Positions 26,642-34,978 of a DNA stretch of 64,000 bases are shown here, in pieces. Made by a program: the position numbers and the translations under genes. The notes beneath the pieces were generated by a model. That model was not told the DNA's origin. It saw nothing but the letters and a program-made list of their open reading frames with translations, and did not search any database. The stretch comes from UBA981 sp942490995 (GTDB lineage Bacteria; Pseudomonadota; Gammaproteobacteria; Ga0077536). The stretch spans positions 204,683-268,682 of the forward strand of contig CALOBG010000054.1 in assembly GCA_942490995.1 (NCBI GenBank), given 5' to 3'. Positions within the stretch are counted from its first letter, which is position 1, and every line of letters begins with the position of its first letter.

Positions 26642-26738
26642 AGCTAACGCCGCGATGAGTCGCGCTTGACCGGCAGACGGGGCTGCGGCAGCAGCCCTGG
26701 CTGACTGTCAATGCGTCGACTCCAACTACACGTTAGGC
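26642..26738 (-). repeat. attC site 6
   Basis: Cores AGCTAAC and GTTAGGC, 97 bp, with GATGAGTCGCGCTTGAC and CTGACTGTCAATGCG as inner arms. Confidence 0.85.
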
Positions 26739-26820
26739 GGCAGGAGTACATTAGTCCTATTCACCCTTGTCCGTAGGCCGCCTCTTCTGTCGTCGCCTTT
26801 TATATCGAGCGGCTATTGGT

Positions 26821-27174
26821 TCAAGCGAAGGCGTACACGACTACAAACAGCATGATCCTCCGGATGAATTCCTCGGTTACGCGGATCCCTCCTGCTTCTA
26901 GTATCCCGGCGAGCAGCTGCACAGCCACAAAGATTATTAGGATTCCGCCGAGGGTCGGGAAGAAATTCGGATACTCGTCACTAGCGAAGCTCATTATTGC
27001 GCCTACTGCAACGATTAGGAGTATTGTGAAGAGCAATCCTGCGGAAATGCTGCTTCCGGAACCGACCCAACCCCTTCCGGTCCATTCGCCTGACTCGCCA
27101 AACGCAAATGTAGAGCAAAATGCCAGAACAACGATGACAACTGGTGCCGGCCAGTTCAGGAAGCGTTTCGACAT
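26821..27174 (-). CDS. Cassette gene 6: small integral membrane protein
   Basis: A 117-residue protein. An N-terminal hydrophobic segment may be a signal peptide ending near FAFG. A short polar stretch and two further membrane segments (about residues 43-60 and 76-94) follow, with a hydrophobic C-terminus. Start set at MSKRFLN, just outside attC site 7; the longer frame would begin inside the site. Not recognised. Confidence 0.6.
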   Translation of the reverse strand: MSKRFLNWPAPVVIVVLAFCSTFAFGESGEWTGRGWVGSGSSISAGLLFTILLIVAVGAIMSFASDEYPNFFPTLGGILIIFVAVQLLAGILEAGGIRVTEEFIRRIMLFVVVYAFA

Positions 27175-27177
27175 GCC

Positions 27178-27275
27178 GCCTAACGCCCGCATGAGCCGCG
27201 CTTGAGGGCATAGAGCCGGCGCAGCAGCGAAGGAAGAGGGGCAGTCAAGCGTCGGACTCCAACAGGATGTTAGGG
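27178..27275 (-). repeat. attC site 7
   Basis: 98 bp, cores GCCTAAC and GTTAGGG. GCGCTTGA pairs with TCAAGCG. One of the best-conserved sites. Confidence 0.88.
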
Positions 27276-27385
27276 CGCGGGCTTTTTGTGCCTGACACTT
27301 TATCCATACCGCTTAAACGGGTCCGCTAGATTGACAGTCGATTTCCACAATTGCGAGATCCCGATGGTACAAAGCCAAGTGGACA

Positions 27386-27715
27386 CTAGATTTCCTCAAC
27401 GTAGCGGATAGATGATTTCCGGATATAAGCTTCTTCCCGGTTTCCGGAGAGAATAACCAGCATTCCGTCATACCCTGCGAATGAGAAATTCGGATCGCCT
27501 CCTTCGACTGTGCCGAGCATTTCCGCATTCAAGAGCTTTCTACCGTCCGACAGATGAATGTTGTACCGAATTCCTATAGTAGGAAGATCCTGAATCGAGG
27601 GAAGAGATTTTTCGCGGATCCTGCGCTTTTTTCGTTCCTCGAGTTTCGACGAAATCATTCCGTAGACGATCAGAAGAATGATCACCGAAACAATGATTGC
27701 CCAGACTTCTGACAT
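27386..27715 (-). CDS. Cassette gene 7: membrane-anchored small protein
   Basis: A 109-residue protein with an N-terminal TM (residues 5-21), a highly basic juxtamembrane stretch (KLEERKKRRIREK) and a beta-rich soluble domain of about 65 residues. Intact frame. No domain recognised. About 110 untranslated bases lie between its stop and attC site 7. Confidence 0.6.
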   Translation of the reverse strand: MSEVWAIIVSVIILLIVYGMISSKLEERKKRRIREKSLPSIQDLPTIGIRYNIHLSDGRKLLNAEMLGTVEGGDPNFSFAGYDGMLVILSGNREEAYIRKSSIRYVEEI

Positions 27716-27733
27716 CGACGTTCGTTCTCCGCG

Positions 27734-27844
27734 CTCTAACGCTTGGATAACCGGCAGGTTACAGCGCGCGCGCTTCGCGGAAGCGAAAATGCGAAGCCAC
27801 TGAAAAAAGGCCGCTGTAACGCGTCCGCTTCGAACCAGTTGTCA
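27734..27844 (-). repeat. attC site 8 (divergent type)
   Basis: 111 bp with cores CTCTAAC and GTTGTCA. Its inner arms GGTTACAGCG and CGCTGTAAC form a different stem from the CTTGAC/GTCAAG stem of the other sites, so the cassette may come from another array lineage. Confidence 0.7.
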
Positions 27845-28248
27845 GATTTCATTTTCAAACACTTCGGTGTACCTGCGGGGACCTGGTTTCGTATTGAACT
27901 TTGGCTGTAATGCCAAGATCAAGAAGAGTTCTAAAGTTAATCGATCCGTACGGTTCCGCATCTGAATGAACCTAACTGAATCCTGCAAGACTTCCACCAG
28001 CCAGCGATTTTATGAGGTGACGTTACGTGATGCATTCGCCTTTTGATTGGACGGCTTGATTCACCAACGTACAATGCAGTTCCGGCACTGTCGAAGTATG
28101 CGTAGACGGCACCCGTTCCGTCATCTCCTAACTTACCTGTTGAAAAATAATCAGCGCGATTCTTTGGGCTTGTGCGTGCGAGGAAATACGCTCTCCCATC
28201 TTCGCAAGCCTTGGCTAGCGAACCACGAATTACTTCGGCGTCAGGCAT
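27842..28248 (-). pseudogene. Cassette gene 8: GIY-YIG nuclease-like protein, frameshifted
   Basis: The N-terminal frame runs to AVYAYFDSAGTALYVGESS...RR, matching the GIY-YIG core (VYA and YVG strands and the catalytic Arg). After WWKSC...LGSF one base is missing near 27964. The shifted frame continues MRNRTDRLTLELFLILALQP, KFNTKPGPR, with the Glu and Asn typical of the domain end, and stops within attC site 8. About 135 residues if repaired. GIY-YIG domains cut DNA. The biological role is unknown. Confidence 0.6.
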
Positions 28249-28256
28249 GCTCTGAA

Positions 28257-28354
28257 ATCTAACGCAACGAAGAGCCACGCTTGACGGCGACCGAACGGAG
28301 CGACAGCGAAGTGAAAGGAGCGGTCAAGTGTCAGACTCGATCGTTTCGTTAGCC
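28257..28354 (-). repeat. attC site 9
   Basis: 98 bp with cores ATCTAAC and GTTAGCC. CGCTTGAC pairs with GTCAAGTG, and the outer arms AACGCAACGA and TCGTTTCGTT pair as well. Confidence 0.88.
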
Positions 28355-28397
28355 GCCATTTGCGTTAATCGCATAATTTACTAGTGCTTCGGTCGCT

Positions 28398-30273
28398 CTA
28401 TTTAAGTTTGACGATCTGTGCCGAGTTATTCCACGCATGCTCCAATGCACGCGATATGGCGAGTGGATTCTTCTTCAAGCCTCCTGGACTACCATAATGA
28501 GCATATGCAGCATTCAGACTGTTAACCCATGGCTCCCCAATATCTTCAATAACTGCACTTTCGATATTTGTTTGCCACATTGTTACGTTGCCTCTCTCCA
28601 CGTGCGCAGTCGGCCACTCAGATACGTCAGAGTTTTCCGTAAGAGCCAGGTTAACTATTGTCGGCCTTATGTTTCTCGATCTCATCGACTTTCGTTTTGT
28701 CGATATCCGCGTCTAACACCACGTACGCGGGGATATTCAGGCGCTTCGCTATCGCAAGAGGTCTAATTATTTCCGATTTCCCACCTGTCGGCACCAAATG
28801 GCAATGGCAACGGCGAAACTCTGAGAGTAGACCGGTCAGTTCCAGATAACTTGTCAAATACGCGACATCCGCGACTCCCTCCACAAATACTATTACGCGA
28901 CAGAAAAATAATTCGTTTATCGTTGGATTTAGTGCCGGGTACAGTTTCGCAAGCATGCCTGATTCTTTAAGCAGCGGCTGCCCAGCTTTCTTTAGCTCTG
29001 CTGCCAATTCATCATAGCTAACCTGCGATACGTAAGTGGCACTAGGGTCCCCTTGCTCTCGCACCATTCGAACTGCCTCGAAATCATCACCCGGTACGAA
29101 TAGCGGGCTATGCGAACAAACGACTATCTGCGAGCCAGATGTCGAAAGTTGATGAAGTACTTCTGAAAGATATCGAGCCTGGGGAGGATGCTGGTAAAGT
29201 TCCGGTTCCTCGATGCCCATGACCAGTGTTGGTGCATTATCCGCCTCAATTGCCGCAAGTTCCTGTAGCAATGTGAGCATGTAGGAGCGCTGCATTCCGT
29301 GCCCAAATCGCGCAGGTTTGCTTTCGAAGCCACGCTCTCCGACTTGGATATAAGCGGACGGTTCTTCGACTTTTACGGATTTGTCGGATCTTGTCTCCAT
29401 AGAACTTTCGCGGTCGCGTTTGGATGGAACCAATTCTTGAGCTTAATCTGAAGCGAGCCGGAGATGTCATCTAGTACCGCCTGCTCACTATCAAGGATTT
29501 CTCGATACTCTTTTTCGATTCCTTCTCTCAGCTTGCCAATTTTGTCGGTGAAATTAACCTTCGCGCGTATTGTTCTCGCCAATAACTGCCCGAGGCCGGA
29601 GTTTTTTCGATTCTTGGCTGCAAAGTAATGTCTTTTGCAGCCGGAAGAAATACCCACTGAACATGCGGCGCAAGTCCGGGATTTAGCCCCTTTTGTAGCT
29701 CCGTAAAACTGATCTTCGCTGGGAATCAACACGCATTTTTCGGCATTCTCGCTCTCGAATTTATGTAGAGCGGCAACCATTGCTGGTTTTTTGATGCTGC
29801 CGAGTCGATCCCTCATGAGTTGCGCACAACTCAGCAAAAGTCTTTCTTTAGATCGACCGCATTAGATCCAGCTTTTTCTGCTTCAGTAATACCGAAAATC
29901 CTCCATTCCTAATCGATTGCCGAATTGCTTCACATCGGCTCTTTGAGTCGTTGCATCGTACGTTGCGATGGAGGATACGATAAGCTTGTCCTGCCTCACG
30001 TAATCTGCGAGGTCCTCTGTATCAGGAGATAAATCAGTAAATGTGACAGTGATTTTTATCGGCTCGGACACATCGCGATGGTGGTAATCCTCCTGCTGAT
30101 AATTTACTCGGATCAGTTTTAGATCTTTGTGCTGTCGGAAAAAGACGTTTAGAGCAGCTAGCACCGTGAACTTGCCCGCTCCATTTGGACCAACTAAGCA
30201 CATAATCGGCTAGAAATATCTCCTCATCTTTGAAGCTACGAAAATTCTCGATTCGAATCGACTCTATTTTCAC
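28398..30273 (-). pseudogene. Cassette gene 9: OLD-family ATPase/TOPRIM nuclease, multiply frameshifted
   Basis: A gene of about 620 codons split over at least five frame segments. N-terminal ATPase: MKIESIRIENFRSFKDEEI, then Walker A GPNGAGKFT, which has Phe where Ser is expected. ABC-type signature and Walker B follow around VMGIEEPELYQHP and VVCSHSPLF. TOPRIM domain: VFVEGVADVAYL, PTGGKSE and VVLDADID. This is the OLD/GajA-like domain order, known in anti-phage nucleases. Breaks lie near 30200 (two bases lost in a TG repeat), 29890, 29855, 29400 and 28660. No UvrD-like GajB partner is in the cassette. Repaired function inferred; as given it is a pseudogene. Confidence 0.65.
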
Positions 30274-30305
30274 AACACTTTCCCAAGCACCAAAATCAGG
30301 ATGAC

Positions 30306-30398
30306 GGCTAACGCAATGTTAAGCTGCGTTTGACGGCGACTGACCGGAGCCGCAGCGCAGAAAGGAGCAGTCAAACAGCAGCTGGAACATTGTTTATG
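30306..30398 (-). repeat. attC site 10
   Basis: 93 bp; GGCTAAC at the left and GTTTATG at the right (off consensus). GCGTTTGAC pairs with GTCAAAC. The stop of the TIR-like gene is inside the right core. Confidence 0.75.
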
Positions 30399-31162
30399 AC
30401 CCAATTCCATCATTCCTCTTCTTATCCAGCGTCTTGAATCTCGACCGCAGTTCCACTACTAGCGCTGCTCGGCCTTCTTCGTTGTTGAGGTACTTCAAGT
30501 ATCTGTGATGTTGGAGATCGAGAATGTCGTTCTCCGATTGAGCTATAGGTACGACATGTTTCCCAAGGGTGTGCGCTATTCCCGCTTCATAGAATACGTT
30601 GGGATTTCATTGAAAAGTCGCACACAACAATAAAAGACCCGAGAAATAGAAGATTAAAGATATCTTGGACGATTGTGGAATCATCCCAGATGTCATCTGC
30701 CTTTAAGCACCGAAATCCATTTTTCGGAAGCTGCATCGTTAACTGCCGCATATACATCTGCGAACTCGCGACTAAACGGCAGCATCACGGCAACGAGGTC
30801 GGATTCAAGACCGACGGGAGGCAATTCAAATATTTCGGGTGAGAAAACCACTTTTCGTCTTCCTCTAGAGTTGCTAGAAATATCTTCGCCAACAGTTGTG
30901 CATTTTTCGGCAACGTACTCACTTACTATTTCTAAGTTCTCGTCGTTCTCCCAATCATTTTTCGCAAGAACGTAAGCGCTAACCCGTCATAGTCGGGATC
31001 GCTCCAACTCAAACTTCGAAGCAATCTAGGGTGTTTTTCAACTTCGTTGATGGTGTTCGTTAGCGCGCCGAGTTCTCGCCAATTTGAAGCGGTGAAATCT
31101 TCGACAACCGATTTCTTCAACTCAACGAGCTGGAGCCCGGAGAATCTAGATGGCAAATTCAT
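30394..31162 (-). pseudogene. Cassette gene 10: TIR-like nucleotide-binding protein, frameshifted
   Basis: N-terminal helical domain of about 75 residues (FSGLQLVELKKSVVEDF...), possibly a protein-interaction module. After a frame change near 30950 the reading continues ENDENLEIVSEYVAEKCTTV, LESDLVAVMLPFSREFADVY. After another near 30707, ADDIWDDSTIVQDIFNLL; after a third near 30645, NPNVFYEAGIAHTLGKHVV. This is the TIR-like/deoxyribosyltransferase-like fold of predicted nucleotide-binding proteins common in defence islands and integron cassettes. About 250 residues if repaired. NAD or nucleotide cleavage is inferred only. Confidence 0.6.
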
Positions 31163-31181
31163 GCTCCTGAGTGATCATTGG

Positions 31182-31278
31182 TTACAACACAATGTTGAAG
31201 GCCGCGCTTGACGGCGGTGACTGGAGCGGCATCGAAAGGACGAACGGTCAAGCGTCGGACTCCAAAAGAATGCTAGGT
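31182..31278 (-). repeat. attC site 11
   Basis: 97 bp, cores TTACAAC and GCTAGGT (both one base off), with strong arms CGCTTGAC and GTCAAGCG. Confidence 0.75.
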
Positions 31279-31291
31279 GCGAGATTTTTAG

Positions 31292-31804
31292 TCATTCAGT
31301 TTTTGGCCAGGATACGCGCGCGTACGTTCCTTTGCCTTTACTGAGTTTTTTTCGGTCAATTAGCTTGTCCTGAAATTCGAAATTCGTGCTTATTCGCACC
31401 ACAAGGAGTTTATTGAAGTTTCCGGCTCGTTTGGACTTTGATAATTTCGGTAGATTTCTCGGGGTGAAATCGTTTTTACCTCCACGCAGTCGTTACCAAG
31501 CCTTCCATCTGAACCAGCAGTACCGGGCGCATGACGGACCAGACCGTACTTGATCTCAGCGTATAGTTCGCCGAGTTCTCCCCAGATCTGGAGATATCGG
31601 CCAGTCGCGTCGAAGTACTCTTGGGCCGCGCTCACAAGGTCTTCGAACACGCGGATTACTTCCAAGTGTGGCTTTTGGGTACTCGGACTGCCGCTCTTGG
31701 TCTGCGAGCTGAGAATTAATCCAGTCCCAACTTATCCATTCGCCATCATCCCATATCCCCTCGGATGAATCGTGCGTGGGCATTCCTGTCATTGCACAGC
31801 GCAT
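31292..31804 (-). pseudogene. Cassette gene 11: DUF6998-like hypothetical protein, frameshifted
   Basis: The start is MRCAMTGMPTHDSSEG. After GEWISWDWINSQLADQ the frame shifts near 31668 into EVIRVFEDLVSAAQEY, then AEIKYGLVRHAPGT, GRLGNDCVEVKTISP. A second shift near 31430 leads into KRAGNFNKLLVVRIS and KGKGTYARVSW, ending at 31292. The VEVKTI...AGNFNKLLVV pattern looks like DUF6998, a fold reminiscent of restriction-type nucleases; that assignment is from memory and tentative. About 170 residues if repaired. Confidence 0.5.
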
Positions 31805-31821
31805 GTGAGTTTCTCCCGTAC

Positions 31822-31920
31822 ACCTAACCGCAGCAAAGAGCGGCGCTTGACAGCGGCCGACCGGAGCGGCAGCGAAGGGCAAGCCGCTGTCAACGCGCGC
31901 GTTCCATTGCTGCGTTAGCT
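31822..31920 (-). repeat. attC site 12
   Basis: 99 bp, cores ACCTAAC and GTTAGCT. The longest paired arms of the array: TTGACAGCGGC with GCCGCTGTCAA, and AACCGCAGCA with TGCTGCGTT. Confidence 0.9.
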
Positions 31921-32771
31921 TTCAAATTTCTCCGCGATTCGTTCGATTCTCGCAGAGACTCCCCAGGAACTTCGGACTTGCCCGTTGCGATCAACCGCTT
32001 CACGTAGTGCAGCTAGCGTGCTTGGACGTGAGGTATTTCGATCCCCTCAATGAGACCAATTAGACTCTTGGATTCTGCGAATGAGCTTGCATCGGCCAGT
32101 TTCTGAACCAAGGCACCTGTTATTTTTGGACCGACATTCGGCGTTTCGTACATTACGGTAAAGATTTCTTGGGCGATCATTTCGGTCGTCTTACTGTGCC
32201 CTTGCAGCGCCTGATACTTCCCAATAAACCCGTACGGGTCTAGACCTAAGCGAACAGACACAATTGGGATTTGCCGGCCTATCCCAACTCCTACTTCTTG
32301 GTCGCACCAATTGCTTTCACGAAAGCCCGGAGATAGGAATGCGACTAATCCGTCCATAGACGCGAGAGCAGACTCGATTTCATTCTGCCAATCTTGCGTC
32401 GGTTCAATGTCCTCGTGGGCTACGAAGGCGGTGATTCCGTATTCGGCAAGAGCTTCTCGGATTTCGGCAATAACCGCTTTATCGGAGGCAAGGTGGCTCA
32501 GAAACACCCGAGCCTCATTCTCCGACCAGAATTTTGGTTCCTCAGATTTCTCTAGTTGGCTCGCTACACCCAAGTGTTTAGCCAGTTCCAACAGTGGAGC
32601 ATCTTCGGCGCCGCTCAGCATGTCGATCACATAGTCTTCTTTCCCGCCGCTCCATGTATCGGTCCAAGGCAGGCCGAATTCACGCAAGGTTAAGTCCAAG
32701 AGCCCCCACTCCTCTTGGGAAAGCTCTTCCGTTATGCCCTTTATGTACTTTATGCGCTCTGAGGGGTGCAT
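31915..32771 (-). pseudogene. Cassette gene 12: TIR-domain protein, 3' frameshift
   Basis: 252 residues read without interruption: an N-terminal helical domain (residues 1-70), then a TIR domain from ARVFLSHLASDKAVIAEI through GITAFVAHEDIEP and VAFLSPGFRESNWCDQEVG. The Glu of WCDQE is in the position of the TIR NADase catalytic Glu. The frame stops at 32013, but one base change near 32012 extends it (LAALREAVDRNGQ...RIERIAEKFES) to a stop inside attC site 12, the usual position for cassette genes. The TIR domain itself is intact, so a shortened protein could still be active. Defence role (NAD depletion) is inference. Confidence 0.7.
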
Positions 32772-32784
32772 GTTTCGACTTGAA

Positions 32785-32816
32785 AGCTAACACGCAGGTT
32801 GATCCACTGGTTAGGT
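32785..32816 (-). repeat. attC site 13 (internally deleted)
   Basis: Cores AGCTAAC and GTTAGGT are only 32 bp apart outer to outer and the inner stem arms are missing. It looks like a deletion derivative and may not recombine. Confidence 0.45.
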
Positions 32817-32854
32817 GAGATTTTCATTGCCCTTTCTCCAACAGCACTTTCTCG

Positions 32855-33070
32855 CTATTTGTTTCGTGAATCAGCGGCATTCTGCGTAACGATGAGGAAC
32901 ACGATATAGGCAACGATTGGGAAAAATAGCTCAGCAACAAGCCAACCGAATTTGGCGCCACCGTGGGATCGGACTGAAAACAATATATGTAGCACCGGCC
33001 CGACATACATTACAACCGCCGCTGCAATTAGCAGCGCTTCCCAGGCAGGAATTCCTCCGATCAGTACCAT
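32855..33070 (-). CDS. Cassette gene 13: small two-helix membrane protein
   Basis: A 71-residue protein with hydrophobic segments at about residues 9-30 and 42-62 and a polar C-terminus. The ATG lies 15 bases from the core site ACCTAAC at 33085. Intact frame. Not recognised. Confidence 0.55.
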   Translation of the reverse strand: MVLIGGIPAWEALLIAAAVVMYVGPVLHILFSVRSHGGAKFGWLVAELFFPIVAYIVFLIVTQNAADSRNK

Positions 33071-33084
33071 GCGGTCCGAATCGC

Positions 33085-33927
33085 ACCTAACAGTTGTATG
33101 TACAGAACGCGTAAATAGTGTGCTGGGCAGAATCCGTATCGCATCAGATCTAATCGCCAATTCGTGCATTGCTGAATATATCAGCCACTCGCGTCCGCCC
33201 GGCATGCCTTTATTTAGCCGGACGGAAGCCCGAGCACACCAACGGACCTTCGTGCTGCACTGCGGTGAAAGTCGATTCCGGGCTACTTCTGGATAGGCCG
33301 CTAGGAACCCGTAGCTGGTTCCTAACGCGCAAACCGCAACCCCTCTGCCGAACTTTGCATCCGCCGGCCATAATTTGGTGATGTTTATTCAGGCGCGTAG
33401 TATTCGTCGGGAGAACTCTAAGCACGGTGTGCCCACCTCAAGACCTCAAAATGCCCAGCATTCTTGGGTTTTACCAGAACGCGCCAAACGTCCCACAGCT
33501 TGCGATCGTGCCGAAGAGCACTCTGTGTGCGCGATGGACGAGATCTCACGCTAGGAAGAAAGTACTTTCGTTTGGCGTTGCTTGAAGGAGAAGCTTCCAA
33601 GAAGCAGAGATTCAAGATTGGCAAACTTGCTCTAAATCGGCTTTGGAAAACGTTCACGCACCGCTGATGCAGGGCTCGTACGTTCCGCCGCGTGTCAGAT
33701 TTTTGAAAGGATTCATATGCTTCGGAGGGTTCTACGCTTCCATCCCGCAGTCTTACGAATCCCGATAAGTGTTCCGTAAGTGCTGCCCGCGCGACGCATC
33801 CACATTCTCTTTTGCCGAAAGGATGCTTCATACGTGCTCTGCCGCGAGATCTCGCACTGTGATCGAAACAAAGACTCAAAAATTCAGGATATAGCGCTGG
33901 ACGAATAGCGGAGCGCCTGATGCTCAA
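33085..33927. repeat. Non-coding leader region, copy 1 of a duplicated 0.5-kb segment
   Basis: No convincing gene. A lone core site ACCTAAC (33085-33091) has no partner GTTRRRY to its right, as in an attI rather than an attC. Two blocks here, 33103-33158 and 33473-33577, recur in the same order and spacing at 35752-35811 and 36086-36189 (for example GTAAATAGTGTGCT versus GTAAATGGTGTGCT, and GAAAGTACTTTCGTTTGGCG versus GAAAGTATTTTTGTTTGGCG). A long minus-strand open frame across 33418-33927 has no recognisable product. Confidence 0.5.
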
Positions 33928-34173
33928 TTATCGGCGCTTCGAACGCTGCATTGCTTGCCGAATTAGTTCGTCCGGCTCCACGCCAAGTTGTTCCGCGAGC
34001 GCGAATATCGTGGTCAGAGTTGGTTGACGCTTGGCACGCTCGATCAAAGAAACGTACGTCCTGTCGATGCCGCACGAATATGCGAGTTCTTCTTGCGTAA
34101 TTCCATTTGACGTTCGTATATCACGCAGCACTGCGCCGAATGCCGTAATGATCCCTTTATCCCGAGCTGCCAT
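33928..34173 (-). CDS. XRE-family helix-turn-helix regulator
   Basis: An 81-residue single-domain HTH_3 protein: FGAVLRDIRTSNGITQEELA, then RTYVSLIERAKRQPTLTT, matching the Cro/C1 fold over residues 10-65. It is divergent from the zinc-ribbon gene, with about 89 bases between their starts, so it probably autoregulates and may control that gene. Single small XRE proteins often act as antitoxins or restriction controllers; no partner is visible. Confidence 0.85.
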   Translation of the reverse strand: MAARDKGIITAFGAVLRDIRTSNGITQEELAYSCGIDRTYVSLIERAKRQPTLTTIFALAEQLGVEPDELIRQAMQRSKRR

Positions 34174-34262
34174 CTTGCAAACGCTCGATGTTCTGAGACC
34201 ATATGTCGACGGACTATAGTCCGCAATTAACGTCGACTAGTTCAGACAGAAGGAGAATCGAG

Positions 34263-34781
34263 ATGGCGCTTAAGAAATGTGATGATTGCGATCACGAAAT
34301 TAGTAGAAGGGCTAAGAACTGTCCAAATTGCGGAGCGCCGCAAGGACCAAAACAGTACAGTCTTGGAAAGCTCATCCTATTTTTGCTTCTAGGAGGCTTC
34401 CTCTATGCGTTGATTGGTGGGACCTCCCAGCATGAAACTAAACGACAAGAGCCAAGACGCAGTTTCGAGAACGTGTCATCTAAGTCGTATCCTGGCACTT
34501 GGCCATTTTATGTGAAAAAAGGGATCTTTTACTGTGACGAGCGCGGAGCGATTACTTTCAAGGCGGACGGGAAAGTCTACGGGATTAACGGTACCGCTAA
34601 GACAGATGGGTTTGCGCCGCCTGATGAAATATGGAAGCTAGATCCCAATTATGAGGAAAAGGTAGCGTTGTATGCCGAAGCGTCGAATAAGTCGTTGAAG
34701 GAAGTGCGAGAAAAAATGGGCCCGACAAGGGTATCCATTCAGCCAGTACTCGATGCGGGTCTACGAATTTGTCGAAAATAG
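34263..34781 (+). CDS. Zinc-ribbon membrane protein with DUF2511-like domain
   Basis: A 172-residue protein. Residues 1-30 form a zinc ribbon (CDDCDHEISRRAKNCPNCG), residues about 36-54 a TM helix, and the C-terminal half (YPGTWPFYVKKGIFYCDERG, FKADGKVYGINGTAK) resembles DUF2511. AGAAGGAG lies 8 bases before the ATG. It is the only plus-strand gene in this part of the array, so it may not be a cassette gene or was inserted inversely. Function unknown; the zinc ribbon could bind a partner protein. Confidence 0.6.
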   Translation: MALKKCDDCDHEISRRAKNCPNCGAPQGPKQYSLGKLILFLLLGGFLYALIGGTSQHETKRQEPRRSFENVSSKSYPGTWPFYVKKGIFYCDERGAITFKADGKVYGINGTAKTDGFAPPDEIWKLDPNYEEKVALYAEASNKSLKEVREKMGPTRVSIQPVLDAGLRICRK

Positions 34782-34850
34782 CTCGCCTCTTTATGTGCCA
34801 AACGTCCTCTAAATAATTACTTTCGCATGCAAATCCTCAAAGCGACTGCT

Positions 34851-34978
34851 TCTAAGACGAATGCGGCAATTTTTCGCGACAACCCCGCAAGCTACGTACT
34901 TTCTTTGCACCGCTAGGGCGACCGTCAGAAAAGGAAAGGAGCGAGCAGCCAAGCGGCATACTCCAGCGTTTCGTTAGG
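34851..34978 (-). repeat. attC site 14 (degenerate)
   Basis: The right core GTTAGGC at 34972-34978 overlaps the stop of the gene to its right, preceded by AAGGAAAGGAGCG and a GGCATACTCC arm like the other sites. The left core has decayed to TTCTAAG and the inner stem is poor. Confidence 0.5.

Noticed and set aside
23240..32000. Regularly spaced similar sequences that could suggest a CRISPR array
   Set aside because: The units are about 50-110 bp, lie at irregular gene-sized distances and have the core and stem structure of attC sites. No cas genes or short uniform spacers.
33418..33927. Long minus-strand open frame (about 170 codons)
   Set aside because: Composition is Arg/Ser-rich and unlike real proteins; it lies over the duplicated leader, and only a short stretch is shared with the other copy.
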